From assembly GCF_050433225.1 (NCBI RefSeq), contig NZ_JBNPXQ010000005.1, positions 62,001 to 126,000 on the forward strand: 64,000 bases of DNA. Direction: 5' to 3'. The position numbers and the translations under genes are program-made. The DNA is from Sphingomonas_D zeicaulis. GTDB taxonomy: Bacteria > Pseudomonadota > Alphaproteobacteria > Sphingomonadales > Sphingomonadaceae. Shown one piece after another: positions 28,751-36,858 of the stretch (positions are counted from its first letter, which is position 1; every line of letters begins with the position of its first letter). The notes under the pieces are model-generated. The model saw nothing but the letters and a program-made list of their open reading frames with translations. It had not been told where the DNA came from and ran no database searches.

Positions 28751-29203
28751 TCAGGCGATCGGATCGCGGCGAACGACGAGGTAAAGATGCTCGCAGGCGA
28801 GCACCGTCTCGCCATGCTGGTTGCGGATGTCGACCGCCTCGGTGACCACGCCATGGCTGGTGCGCTTGGGATGGTCGCGCTTGTCGGCGATGCGGGTCAG
28901 CGTGGTGATGGTGTCGCCGATATGGACCGGGCGGATGAAGCGCAGCCGATCATAGCCATAGGACATCGCATGCGGGTTGATCGTCGTCGCGGTCAGGCCG
29001 ATGCCGATCGAGAAGATCAAGGTGCCATGCGCAATCCGTTGGCCGAAATCCTGCGTCGCGCACCACGCGGCATCCATATGGTGCGGGAAGAAATCGCCGG
29101 TGTGGCCGGCATGGACGACGAAGTCGGTCTCGGTGATCGTGCGGCCGAAGCTGGTCCGCTCCGATCCGACGACATACTCCTCGAAATAGGTCTCGACGAT
29201 CAT
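28751..29203 (-). CDS. MaoC-like hot-dog dehydratase
   Basis: A 150-residue single hot-dog-fold protein. The segment HTGDFFPHHMDAAW near residue 35 matches the catalytic Asp/His motif of (R)-specific enoyl-CoA hydratases. FGQRIAHGTLIFSIG and RPVHIGDTI are also typical of MaoC. It would hydrate or dehydrate a CoA thioester in the cytoplasm. It starts inside the stop of the CoA-transferase gene (ATGA), so the two act in one route: CoA activation followed by (de)hydration, as in mesaconyl- or methylmalyl-type pathways. Why such a route sits in a sugar operon is not explained by known pectin pathways. Confidence 0.85.
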   Translation of the reverse strand: MIVETYFEEYVVGSERTSFGRTITETDFVVHAGHTGDFFPHHMDAAWCATQDFGQRIAHGTLIFSIGIGLTATTINPHAMSYGYDRLRFIRPVHIGDTITTLTRIADKRDHPKRTSHGVVTEAVDIRNQHGETVLACEHLYLVVRRDPIA

Positions 29204-30363
29204 GCGGCATCCTCCAGGATCGCGCTGTCCGCACCCAGCCGCGGCGCGGGGCGCGGGTTTTTGAGGACCGCGCCGTCGATGCGGATCGGGCAGCGGGTGA
29301 GGGTGAGCGTCTCGCCGCCGGGTGCGCGCACCTGCTGCGTCGCATCGAGCGCGGCGAAGGCGGGATCGGCGGTGAAGGCCGGCCAGTCATTGACCGGCGC
29401 CGCCCAGATCCCGGCCGGCTCCAGCCGGTCGAGCCAGTGGCGGCTGGTCTCAGTCGCGAGATGGGCGCGCAACGCCGCCTTGATCGCGTCGCGATCAGCG
29501 AACCAGCGCTCCGCCGGAACGGTGGTCAGCGGCGTGCAGTCGATCACAGCGCCCAGTCGGTCGACCGGGCACATCGCGATCGCGACATGGCCGTCGGCGG
29601 TGGCGTAGATACCATAGGGCGCCGCCAGATAGAGATTGGCATTGGCCACCGCGCTGCGCTCCGGCATCGCGCCGCCGCGGTTGAGATAGACGGCGAGATG
29701 CTCGAATTGCAGGTCGATCGCGGTCTCGATCAAGCTGACATCGACACGGCCGCCGCGCCCGGTCACGCCGCGCCGCACGAGCAGCGCGAGAATGCCCTGC
29801 GCAAGCTGCGCGCCCGCCATCATGTCAGTGATTGAAAGACCGGTGGGGGTCGGCGCGCCGCCGGCGTCGCCGGAAAGCCAGGCAATACCCGACAGCGACT
29901 GGACGAGCAGATCCTGCCCCGGCCGATCCCGCCACGGCCCGTCGGGGCCGTAGCCGCTGACCCCGGCATAGACGAGGCGCGGGTTGAGGCTGCTGACCGC
30001 ATCCCAGCCCAGCCCTAGCCGCTCCATGATGCCCGGGCGGAAATTGTGGATCAGCACGTCCGCCCGCTCGATCAGGCTGCGGACGCGGGCCATGTCGTCG
30101 GGCGATTTGAGATCGGCGGCGACCGAAAGCTTGCCGCGGTTGATCGCGTGGAACAGCGCGCTGTCCTGATCGAACGGCAGATCCGCGAGGAACAGGTTGC
30201 GGCCCGCATCGCCGCCATCGGGCCGCTCGACCTTGATCACCCGGGCGCCGAGATCGCCAAGCCGCAGCGCGCAGGACGGGCCTGCAAGAAATTGACTGAG
30301 ATCGAGGACAACCGCGCCGGCCAGCGGTAGCATCGCCTCGTCGATTTGGCCCGCCGCGGTCAT
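29200..30363 (-). CDS. CaiB/BaiF family III CoA-transferase A
   Basis: A 387-residue protein with the full family III CoA-transferase pattern: GAVVLDLSQFLAGPSCALRLGDLGARVIKVERP (reduced here in parts: LDLSQFLAGP, GARVIKVE), HAINRGKLSVAADLKS, IHNFRPGIMERLGLG and SGYGPDGPW. It moves CoA between acyl groups. At the position that in formyl-CoA transferase holds the catalytic Asp (QDA), this protein reads SLIETA, apparently Glu. First gene of the long minus-strand operon; the promoter must lie in 30364-30468. The downstream MaoC overlaps its stop. It is paralogous to the enzyme at 31569-32693. Confidence 0.88.
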   Translation of the reverse strand: MTAAGQIDEAMLPLAGAVVLDLSQFLAGPSCALRLGDLGARVIKVERPDGGDAGRNLFLADLPFDQDSALFHAINRGKLSVAADLKSPDDMARVRSLIERADVLIHNFRPGIMERLGLGWDAVSSLNPRLVYAGVSGYGPDGPWRDRPGQDLLVQSLSGIAWLSGDAGGAPTPTGLSITDMMAGAQLAQGILALLVRRGVTGRGGRVDVSLIETAIDLQFEHLAVYLNRGGAMPERSAVANANLYLAAPYGIYATADGHVAIAMCPVDRLGAVIDCTPLTTVPAERWFADRDAIKAALRAHLATETSRHWLDRLEPAGIWAAPVNDWPAFTADPAFAALDATQQVRAPGGETLTLTRCPIRIDGAVLKNPRPAPRLGADSAILEDAA

Positions 30364-30468
30364 TCGCTGCCGATCCCCTCAATTAGTATGTTTATATGAT
30401 ATTTCCTTGCTTCTGCTATTCGCCGTGCCTAGGCCTGTCAACCGGGAACGACCGGGAGAGCGACGACA
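30364..30468. promoter_or_regulatory. Divergent promoter of the two CoA-transferase operons
   Basis: This 105-bp gap drives a minus-strand operon of about 16 kb and a plus-strand operon of about 6 kb. An AT-rich block (TTAGTATGTTTATATGATAT, 30383-30402) stands out in otherwise GC-rich DNA and contains the TATCAT core (as ATGATA) shared with 9453-9466, 41269-41283 and 43563-43577. It is a candidate site for one regulator coordinating the locus. Confidence 0.45.
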
Positions 30469-31572
30469 GTGCGGGGCATGACCTGGAACCATCCGCGCGG
30501 CTATGAACCTCTTGAGGCAGCGACGCGCCTCTGGGTGGAGCGCGGCTTTGAGGATATCGACTGGGATCGCCGCTCGCTGCAGGACTTCGAGAGCGTGCCG
30601 GTCGAGGAACTCGCCCGGCGATATGATCTGATCATTATCGATCACCCGCATGTGGGCGAGATTGCCGATTCAGGTTGCCTCGTGCCGTTCGACGCTCCCG
30701 ATACGGCAGCGGCGCTCGCCGCCCTCGCCGCCGGATCGGTCGGCGGATCCTATGAAAGCTACACCTGGCGCGATCGCCAATGGGCGCTGCCGGTGGATGC
30801 CGCGGCACAGGTGCAGGCGTGGGTGCCGACGCGGATCGAGGCGCCGGCGGACAATTGGCCGCTACTGATGGCGATCGCGCGGGAGAAACGCGTGGCGCTG
30901 CCGCTGCGGCCGCCGCATTCGCTGATGTCGCTGTTCACATTGTGCGGACTTATCGGCGTTCGCCTTGATCCGGCCGCCGAGGCGCTGTTCCCGCAAGCGG
31001 CGGAGCAGGCCTATGAGCGGCTGGCGGCGCTCGCCGCGCTGGTCGATCCGGCATCCTATGAAGCCGATCCGATCACTGTGCTCGAGGAGATGGCACGCGC
31101 CGATTCGCGGCTGGCGGTGGCGCCGCTGATCTATGGCTATGTCAGCTATGCGCTGGACGGGTTCCGGCCGGCGCGCATCGCCTTCGGCAATCTGCCTGCC
31201 GCCGATCCGCGCGGCTCCGCGCTGGGCGGCACCGGCATCGCCGTCTCCGCCTTCGGCACCAATCCGCAGGCGGCGCGCGACTTCGCGCTGTGGGTCGCTT
31301 CCGGCCCGGTTCAGCGAGAACTCTATGCGATGAGCGGCGGCCAGCCGGGCCATGCCGAGGCATGGGACGACGCGGCGGTCAACGCGCCGGTCGCGGACTT
31401 CTACCGCGCGACGCGCGCGACGCTCGACCGCGCGTGGCTGCGGCCCCGGCATCACGGCTATATGGCGTTCCAACACGCGGCATCGGTGCGGCTGAACGAA
31501 GCGCTGTTGTCGAACGAGCCCGCCGCATCGGCGATCGCCGCGCTCAACGCGCTCGATCGGAGGCATCGTTGA
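30469..31572 (+). CDS. Leaderless solute-binding-fold protein (SBP-like B)
   Basis: The GTG at 30469 lies 8 nt after GGGAGAG and gives 367 residues; the ATG at 30478 is a less well spaced alternative. The first residues (RGMTWNHPRGYEPL) run straight into the domain, without signal peptide. Further on, ARRYDLIIIDHPHVGEIA near residue 50, a PVDAAAQVQAWVP strand and FGTNPQAARDFALWVAS near 265 resemble family 1 solute-binding proteins. No cognate permease is nearby. Its stop overlaps the TTG start of a CoA-transferase. The same pairing of a leaderless SBP fold with a CaiB-type gene is found in the opposite operon. I do not know its function; a cytoplasmic ligand-binding or catalytic role is inference. 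Confidence 0.72.
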   Translation: MRGMTWNHPRGYEPLEAATRLWVERGFEDIDWDRRSLQDFESVPVEELARRYDLIIIDHPHVGEIADSGCLVPFDAPDTAAALAALAAGSVGGSYESYTWRDRQWALPVDAAAQVQAWVPTRIEAPADNWPLLMAIAREKRVALPLRPPHSLMSLFTLCGLIGVRLDPAAEALFPQAAEQAYERLAALAALVDPASYEADPITVLEEMARADSRLAVAPLIYGYVSYALDGFRPARIAFGNLPAADPRGSALGGTGIAVSAFGTNPQAARDFALWVASGPVQRELYAMSGGQPGHAEAWDDAAVNAPVADFYRATRATLDRAWLRPRHHGYMAFQHAASVRLNEALLSNEPAASAIAALNALDRRHR

Positions 31573-32693
31573 CCGGCACCACCGGGCCGCTCGACGGCCT
31601 GCTCGTCATCGACATGGCGCAGTTTCTCTCCGGTCCGTCGGCAGCTTTGCGGCTGCTCGATCTCGGCGCGCGGGTGATCAAGGTGGAGCGCCCCGGCATC
31701 GGCGACATCTGCCGCACGCTCTACTTGTCAGACACGGTGCTCGACGACGCCTCGACATTGTTCCACGCGATCAACCGCGGCAAGCAGGGCATCGCGATCG
31801 ACTTCAAGACCGATGCCGGGCGCGAGGCGCTGTTGCGGCTGGCCGAACAGGCAGATGTCGTGATCCAGAACTTCCGGCCCGGCGTCGCCGACCGGCTCGG
31901 CGTCGGCCCGGCGGCGCTGCGCGCGCGCAACCCGCGCCTCGTGGTCGGCACGATCAGCGGCTATGGCGAGGACGGCCCCTGGGTGGACCTGCCCGGGCAG
32001 GATCTGCTCGCGCAGGCGCTGTCCGGCGTGATGTGGCTGACCGGCGATGCCGATCATGGCCCGGTGCCGGTGGGGCTTTCGGTGGGCGACATGCTCGCCG
32101 GCCATATCCTGGTCGAGGGCATTCTCGCGGCGCTGGTCCGCCGCGGCATCGGCGGTGGCGGCACGACGGTCGAGACCAGCCTGCTGGAAGCGCTCGTCGA
32201 TTTCCAGTTCGAGGTGCTGACCACCCATCTCAACGATGGCGGCCGCGCGCCGCGCCGTGCGCAGCAGCGCAACGCCCACGCCTATCTGTCCGCACCCTAT
32301 GGCGTCTACCGCACCGCCGATGGCTGGATGGCGTTGGCGATGACGCCGCTCGCCAAGCTTGCGCCGCTGCTCGAAACCGAGTTGCCGGGCGACCCCTTCG
32401 TCGATCGCGACGCTTTGAAGACGCGCATTGCCGACGTCGTGGCGACGCGCCCGACCGAAGCGTGGATGGCGCGGCTGCGCGCCGAGGATGTGTGGTGCGC
32501 CCCGGTGCTCGACTGGCCGCAATTGCTGGCGACCGAGGCATTTCGCCGGCTCGACATGATCCAGCGCGGCGATGGTTTCGCGACGACGCGTGGCCCGGCG
32601 CGGATCGATGGCGCCCGTCCGCCGGGCACGGCCCGCGCGCCGGCGATCGACCAGCATGGCGATGCGATCAGAGACGAATTCGCACTGCGATAA
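31569..32693 (+). CDS. CaiB/BaiF family III CoA-transferase B
   Basis: The start is a TTG at 31569 overlapping the previous stop (TTGA), giving 374 residues. Motifs: DGLLVIDMAQFLSGPSA at the N-terminus, GARVIKVERP, HAINRGKQGIAIDFKT, IQNFRPGVADRLGVG and SGYGEDGPW. Like its paralogue at 29200-30363 it has SLLEALVD where the catalytic Asp motif is expected, again apparently Glu. The two are clearly related but not near-identical, so they may form a heteromeric enzyme or act on two substrates. Longer in-frame sequence to 31290 is a shadow. GH106 follows after 14 bp. Confidence 0.86.
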   Translation: MTGTTGPLDGLLVIDMAQFLSGPSAALRLLDLGARVIKVERPGIGDICRTLYLSDTVLDDASTLFHAINRGKQGIAIDFKTDAGREALLRLAEQADVVIQNFRPGVADRLGVGPAALRARNPRLVVGTISGYGEDGPWVDLPGQDLLAQALSGVMWLTGDADHGPVPVGLSVGDMLAGHILVEGILAALVRRGIGGGGTTVETSLLEALVDFQFEVLTTHLNDGGRAPRRAQQRNAHAYLSAPYGVYRTADGWMALAMTPLAKLAPLLETELPGDPFVDRDALKTRIADVVATRPTEAWMARLRAEDVWCAPVLDWPQLLATEAFRRLDMIQRGDGFATTRGPARIDGARPPGTARAPAIDQHGDAIRDEFALR

Positions 32694-32707
32694 GAATTAG
32701 GGAGAGA

Positions 32708-35700
32708 ATGATGGCGGGTTTCACGCGATGGACGGCGGGTTGCGCGCTGCTGGCGCTGGCGGCCGGATCGGCGCCGGCCCAGCAGGCGAAGGATGGGCCG
32801 GATGCGGAGGCTTTCCGCAACCCGCCCGCCGAGGCGCGGCCGCACACGCTCTATTTTTGGATGAACGGCAATGTGACCGCGGAGGGGATCGACGCCGATT
32901 TCGCCGCAATCAAGGATGCCGGCATGGGCGGCGTGCTGATGTTCGACGGCAGCAGCGACGTGCCCAAGGGGCCGATCGACTATCTCAGCCCGCAATGGCT
33001 CGGGCTGATCGGCCATATGGCGGAAAAGGCGGACACGCTGGGGCTCAAGGTCGGGCTGCACAATGCGCCGGGCTGGTCGTCCAGCGGGGGGCCCTGGATC
33101 GCGCCCGAACGCTCGATGCAGCAGCTTGTCTGGACGGAGACGACGGTCGCCGGTGGCAAGCCGCTGACGGTGAAGCTGGCCAAACCCTATGCCAAGCTGG
33201 ACTATTATCGCGACGCGAAGCTGATCGCCTTCCCGGCCTCCAATGGCGACGACGCGGCCTATATCGGCGCGGTCTCGGCGATGCAGGCGGCTGGCCCGGT
33301 GCCCGCGGACACGCTCACGGATCGCGACCTGCACTCCAGCGTGGCCGTCTCGAAGGAGGCGCCGCTGGTCGTGTCGATGCGGCAGCCCTTCACCGCGCAG
33401 GCGATCACCCTCTATGCCGAGAAGGAGGTGCCGCCCTTTTCCGCAACGCTCGAAGCCTCGGACGACGGACAGACCTGGCGGCGGATCGGCAAGGTCGCGG
33501 TGGGCGTCGAACGCGGCATTGAATCGCCCGGCGTGCTCAATTTCGATGCGGTCACCGCGCGCTATTTCCGCGTGACGCCGCCGACGACGGTGAAGCTCGC
33601 GGAGGCGATCCTCCACGCCACACCGCGCATCGACCAATGGGGGCTGAAGGCCGAGCACAGCTTCGAACTGCTGCCGGCCAAGCCGCCGGTGCGCACGGAA
33701 AGCTGGGCGCGATACGGCATCGCGCCCGCCGGCGTCGTCGACATTTCCGACAAGCTCTCCGCGGACGGCGTGCTGCGCTGGACCCCACCGGCCGGACGCT
33801 GGACGATCATGCGCTTCGGCCAGACGACGACGGGCAAGCTCAATGTCGCCGCGTCCGATTCCGGGCGCGGGCTCGAGGTGGATAAGCTCAGCACCAGCGC
33901 GGTCGATTTCCAGTTCGACAGCACGGTGGGCCGCGTCGCCAAGGCCGCCGGCGTTCATGCCGGCAAGGCGTTCGACATGGTCGAGATCGACAGTTTCGAA
34001 GCCGGCATGCAGAATTGGACGGCGGAGCTTCCCGCCGCGTTCGAGAAACGCAACGGCTATGCGATCACGCCCTGGCTGCCCGCGCTGACCGGTCGGATCG
34101 TCGGTGACCGCGAGGCATCGGACCGCTTCCTGTTCGATTTCCGCCGCACGCTCGCCGATCTGATGGCGGACAATTATTATGGCCGCATGCAGCACCGCGC
34201 CAATCAGGCCGGGCTGAAGCTGCATGTCGAGGGCTATGGCCCCGGCGCGTTCGATGCGCTGCAGGTTTCGGGCCGCGCGCAGGTGCCAATGACCGAGTTC
34301 TGGACGCGCACGCCCTGGACCGACAACCGCACCGTCAAGATGGTCGCCTCCGCCGCGCACGTCTATGGCAAGAACATCGTCGCCGCCGAAGCCTTTACCG
34401 GCGAGGCGCAGACCAGCCGCTGGCTCGACTATCCCTATGCGCTGAAGACATTGGGCGACCAGATGTTCGCACAGGGCTTCAACCAGATCTTCTTCCACCG
34501 CTATGCGCACCAGCCTAACACGCAGGCCGTGCCGGGGATGACGATGGGGCCGTGGGGCTTCAACATCGATCGCACCAACACCTGGTTCGCGCAGTCCAGG
34601 CCTTGGATGGAGTATCTGTCTCGCGCGCAATATATGCTGCGGCAAGGCGTGAATGTATCCGACGTGCTGTACTTCGTCGGGGAGGACAGCCCAAACCCGT
34701 CCGAGGCGATCCGCCCTCAGGTCTCCCCCGATGCGAATCCCAAAATCGGGCTGATCTTCGATCCGCAGGTGCCCGCCGGCTATAGCTTCGATCACGTCAA
34801 TGCCGAGGTTCTGCTGAAATATGCGCGGGTGGTGGGCGGCCGCATACGCCTGCCCAACGGCGCCGAATATCGCCTGCTGGTGATCCCTGAAGGCGTGAAG
34901 GGCATGACGCCCGAACTGGCCGCTCGCGTCCGCAGCCTCGTCGATCAGGGCATGGCGGTGTTGGGCGACAAGCCGGGCAAGGCGCTGACCCGCGCCGGCA
35001 GCACCGACGAAGCACAATGGCGCGTCGACATCGATGCGCTGTGGTCCGGCGGCACCGAGAAGGATCGCTCCGTCGGCAAAGGTCGGGTGTTCGCCGGCCT
35101 GAGCGTGGGCGACGCGCTGGGCGCGCTCGGCGTCACGCCCGATGTGCGCTGCCGCACCGCGACGCCCGATGGCCAGGTCGATTGGCTCCACCGCACGCTG
35201 GAGGGGGGCGACATTTATTTCATCGCCAACCGCCAGCGCCGCGCCGAAACGGTCACCTGTCGCTTCCGCACGCCCAATGCGGCTCCTTCGCTCTGGGATG
35301 CCGAGACCGGCACGATCACGCGCCCAATGCTCTATAATGGCGACAATGAGGGCACCGATGTGCGCTTCCAGCTCAGTCCGGCGGGTTCGACCTTCGTCAA
35401 GCTCGATCGCCAGCCCGACGTGCCGGACGGCGTAACCTGGATCGCGCGCGACGGCACCCGCTTCGCAGATCTCGCCGCGGTCACGCCGGCAGTGAAGGCG
35501 CCGGCAGACAGCTTCACGATCAGCCTGTGGGCAAAGCCGGACATCGACCTGCGGCTGATGCCGGTCGAAGCGACCAAGGGGCGGATCAACGAAACCGGCA
35601 AGAATTATCTGGTCGAGGCACGTTCGGGCCGCGACATATATGGCGACGGCACGGCGGTCGCCGGCCTCGCGCTGGGCCGCAACGGCGCCTTCGTGATTGA

Positions 35701-36751
35701 ACGGGTCTCGCCGGACGAGGCGCCGGCGGTGCTCGTCAGCGACACGCCGATTTCGGGCTGGACGCATGTCGCCCTGGTTTATGATCGGGGCACGCCGAAG
35801 CTCTACCTCGATGGCAAGCTGGTCCGCACCGGCAAGAAGAGCGGGCGGACGGTCCACGCCGGTGGCGAAGATGCGCCTGCTGCTTTGGGCGTCACCTATT
35901 TCTTCGAGGGCAATGCGACGCCGCAACGCACCGTTGCGCGCGCCCTCTCCGCATCCGAGGTCGCGGCCGAAGCCGCGTCGGGGCCGCCCGCGCCGCAGGC
36001 GGCAGCCGTGCCGGCCGAACTCTCGCGCGATGCCGATGGCGGTGTGAAGGCATTGGTGTGGGAAAGCGGACGCTACACCACCAGCGGCAAGCAGGGCTTC
36101 ACCGCCAAAGTGCCGGCGCCGTTGACCATCAAGGGGGGATGGGATGTGACGTTCCAGCCCGGCCGCGGTGCGCCGGCCAGCATCCGGCTGAACCGATTGG
36201 TCTCGCTCAGCCGCCATGCCGATGCGGGCGTCCGCCACTTTTCCGGCACCGCGACTTACAGCCGGACGATCGACGTGCCTCGCTCGCTGATCCGCAAGGG
36301 CCGGCGGATCTACCTCGATCTCGGCCGCGTCGAGGTGCTGTCGAGTGTCAAGGTCAACGGCCAAGACCTTGGCGTGGTGTGGAAAGAGCCCTATCGCGTC
36401 GACATCACCGACGTCGTGAAGCCCGGTGCCAACCAAGTCTCGCTGGCGGTGACCAACCTCTGGGCCAACCGCATGATCGCCGACGCCGCGCTCCCCGAGG
36501 AAGGCAAATATGTCGAAGGCGACTGGGCGATCGGCGAGGACTGGTCCGCCGACGACAACCGCCGCACTCCGGTGATGGCCCGCAAGATCGCCGAACTGCC
36601 GGACTGGTACAAGGCCGGCGAGGCGAAGCCCGAAGGCGGGCGCGTTACCTTCTCGACGTGGAATTTCTACCGCGCGAACGAACCGCTGCTGGATTCAGGG
36701 CTGCTGGGCCCTGTGCGGCTGGTGTTCGCCGACGAAATGGCGGTGAAATGA
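32708..36751 (+). CDS. GH106 alpha-L-rhamnosidase, large multidomain
   Basis: The start is ATG 32708 (or the next ATG, 32711), just after AGGGAGAG; upstream in-frame sequence is a shadow of the CoA-transferase. The protein has 1347 residues with a Sec signal ending APA. GH106 features: FRNPPAEARPHTLYFWMNG near residue 40, a TIM-barrel start with GGVLMFDGSSD and KVGLHNAPGWSSSGGPW, and DMVEIDSFEAGMQNW near 425. At about residues 930-1085 lies a LamG/concanavalin-like domain. A C-terminal galactose-binding jelly roll (about 1175-1260, SSVKVNGQDLGVVWKEPYR) follows. It releases alpha-L-rhamnose in the periplasm; GH106 members act on RG-II. The LamG insertion makes it longer than many relatives. 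Confidence 0.9.
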   Translation: MMAGFTRWTAGCALLALAAGSAPAQQAKDGPDAEAFRNPPAEARPHTLYFWMNGNVTAEGIDADFAAIKDAGMGGVLMFDGSSDVPKGPIDYLSPQWLGLIGHMAEKADTLGLKVGLHNAPGWSSSGGPWIAPERSMQQLVWTETTVAGGKPLTVKLAKPYAKLDYYRDAKLIAFPASNGDDAAYIGAVSAMQAAGPVPADTLTDRDLHSSVAVSKEAPLVVSMRQPFTAQAITLYAEKEVPPFSATLEASDDGQTWRRIGKVAVGVERGIESPGVLNFDAVTARYFRVTPPTTVKLAEAILHATPRIDQWGLKAEHSFELLPAKPPVRTESWARYGIAPAGVVDISDKLSADGVLRWTPPAGRWTIMRFGQTTTGKLNVAASDSGRGLEVDKLSTSAVDFQFDSTVGRVAKAAGVHAGKAFDMVEIDSFEAGMQNWTAELPAAFEKRNGYAITPWLPALTGRIVGDREASDRFLFDFRRTLADLMADNYYGRMQHRANQAGLKLHVEGYGPGAFDALQVSGRAQVPMTEFWTRTPWTDNRTVKMVASAAHVYGKNIVAAEAFTGEAQTSRWLDYPYALKTLGDQMFAQGFNQIFFHRYAHQPNTQAVPGMTMGPWGFNIDRTNTWFAQSRPWMEYLSRAQYMLRQGVNVSDVLYFVGEDSPNPSEAIRPQVSPDANPKIGLIFDPQVPAGYSFDHVNAEVLLKYARVVGGRIRLPNGAEYRLLVIPEGVKGMTPELAARVRSLVDQGMAVLGDKPGKALTRAGSTDEAQWRVDIDALWSGGTEKDRSVGKGRVFAGLSVGDALGALGVTPDVRCRTATPDGQVDWLHRTLEGGDIYFIANRQRRAETVTCRFRTPNAAPSLWDAETGTITRPMLYNGDNEGTDVRFQLSPAGSTFVKLDRQPDVPDGVTWIARDGTRFADLAAVTPAVKAPADSFTISLWAKPDIDLRLMPVEATKGRINETGKNYLVEARSGRDIYGDGTAVAGLALGRNGAFVIERVSPDEAPAVLVSDTPISGWTHVALVYDRGTPKLYLDGKLVRTGKKSGRTVHAGGEDAPAALGVTYFFEGNATPQRTVARALSASEVAAEAASGPPAPQAAAVPAELSRDADGGVKALVWESGRYTTSGKQGFTAKVPAPLTIKGGWDVTFQPGRGAPASIRLNRLVSLSRHADAGVRHFSGTATYSRTIDVPRSLIRKGRRIYLDLGRVEVLSSVKVNGQDLGVVWKEPYRVDITDVVKPGANQVSLAVTNLWANRMIADAALPEEGKYVEGDWAIGEDWSADDNRRTPVMARKIAELPDWYKAGEAKPEGGRVTFSTWNFYRANEPLLDSGLLGPVRLVFADEMAVK

Positions 36752-36784
36752 AGTGAGCTTGCCCGCCTCTTCAGAGGAGGGGGC

Positions 36785-36841
36785 GGGGTGGCGCCGAGCG
36801 CAGCGAGCTTCCGGCAACGCCGGAACGGGCGCCGCCATCCC
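36785..36841. terminator. Large nested hairpin between convergent GH106 and GH140
   Basis: The core TTCCGGC-AAC-GCCGGAA (36809-36825) is a perfect 7-bp stem. It lies inside a wider imperfect pairing of GGGGTGGCGCC with GGCGCCGCCATCCC. Position between converging genes suits a bidirectional terminator. The preceding CCCGCCTCTTC...GGGGGCGGG (about 36762-36786) can form another stem. Confidence 0.5.
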
Positions 36842-36858
36842 GCCGCAAAAGGGCAGGC

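Noticed and set aside
32306..36436. Very long open frame (1376 codons) on the minus strand opposite GH106
   Set aside because: It is antisense to a clearly real GH106 gene, with no domain, and reads as Arg/Ala/Gly/Asp-rich low-complexity sequence caused by high third-position GC.
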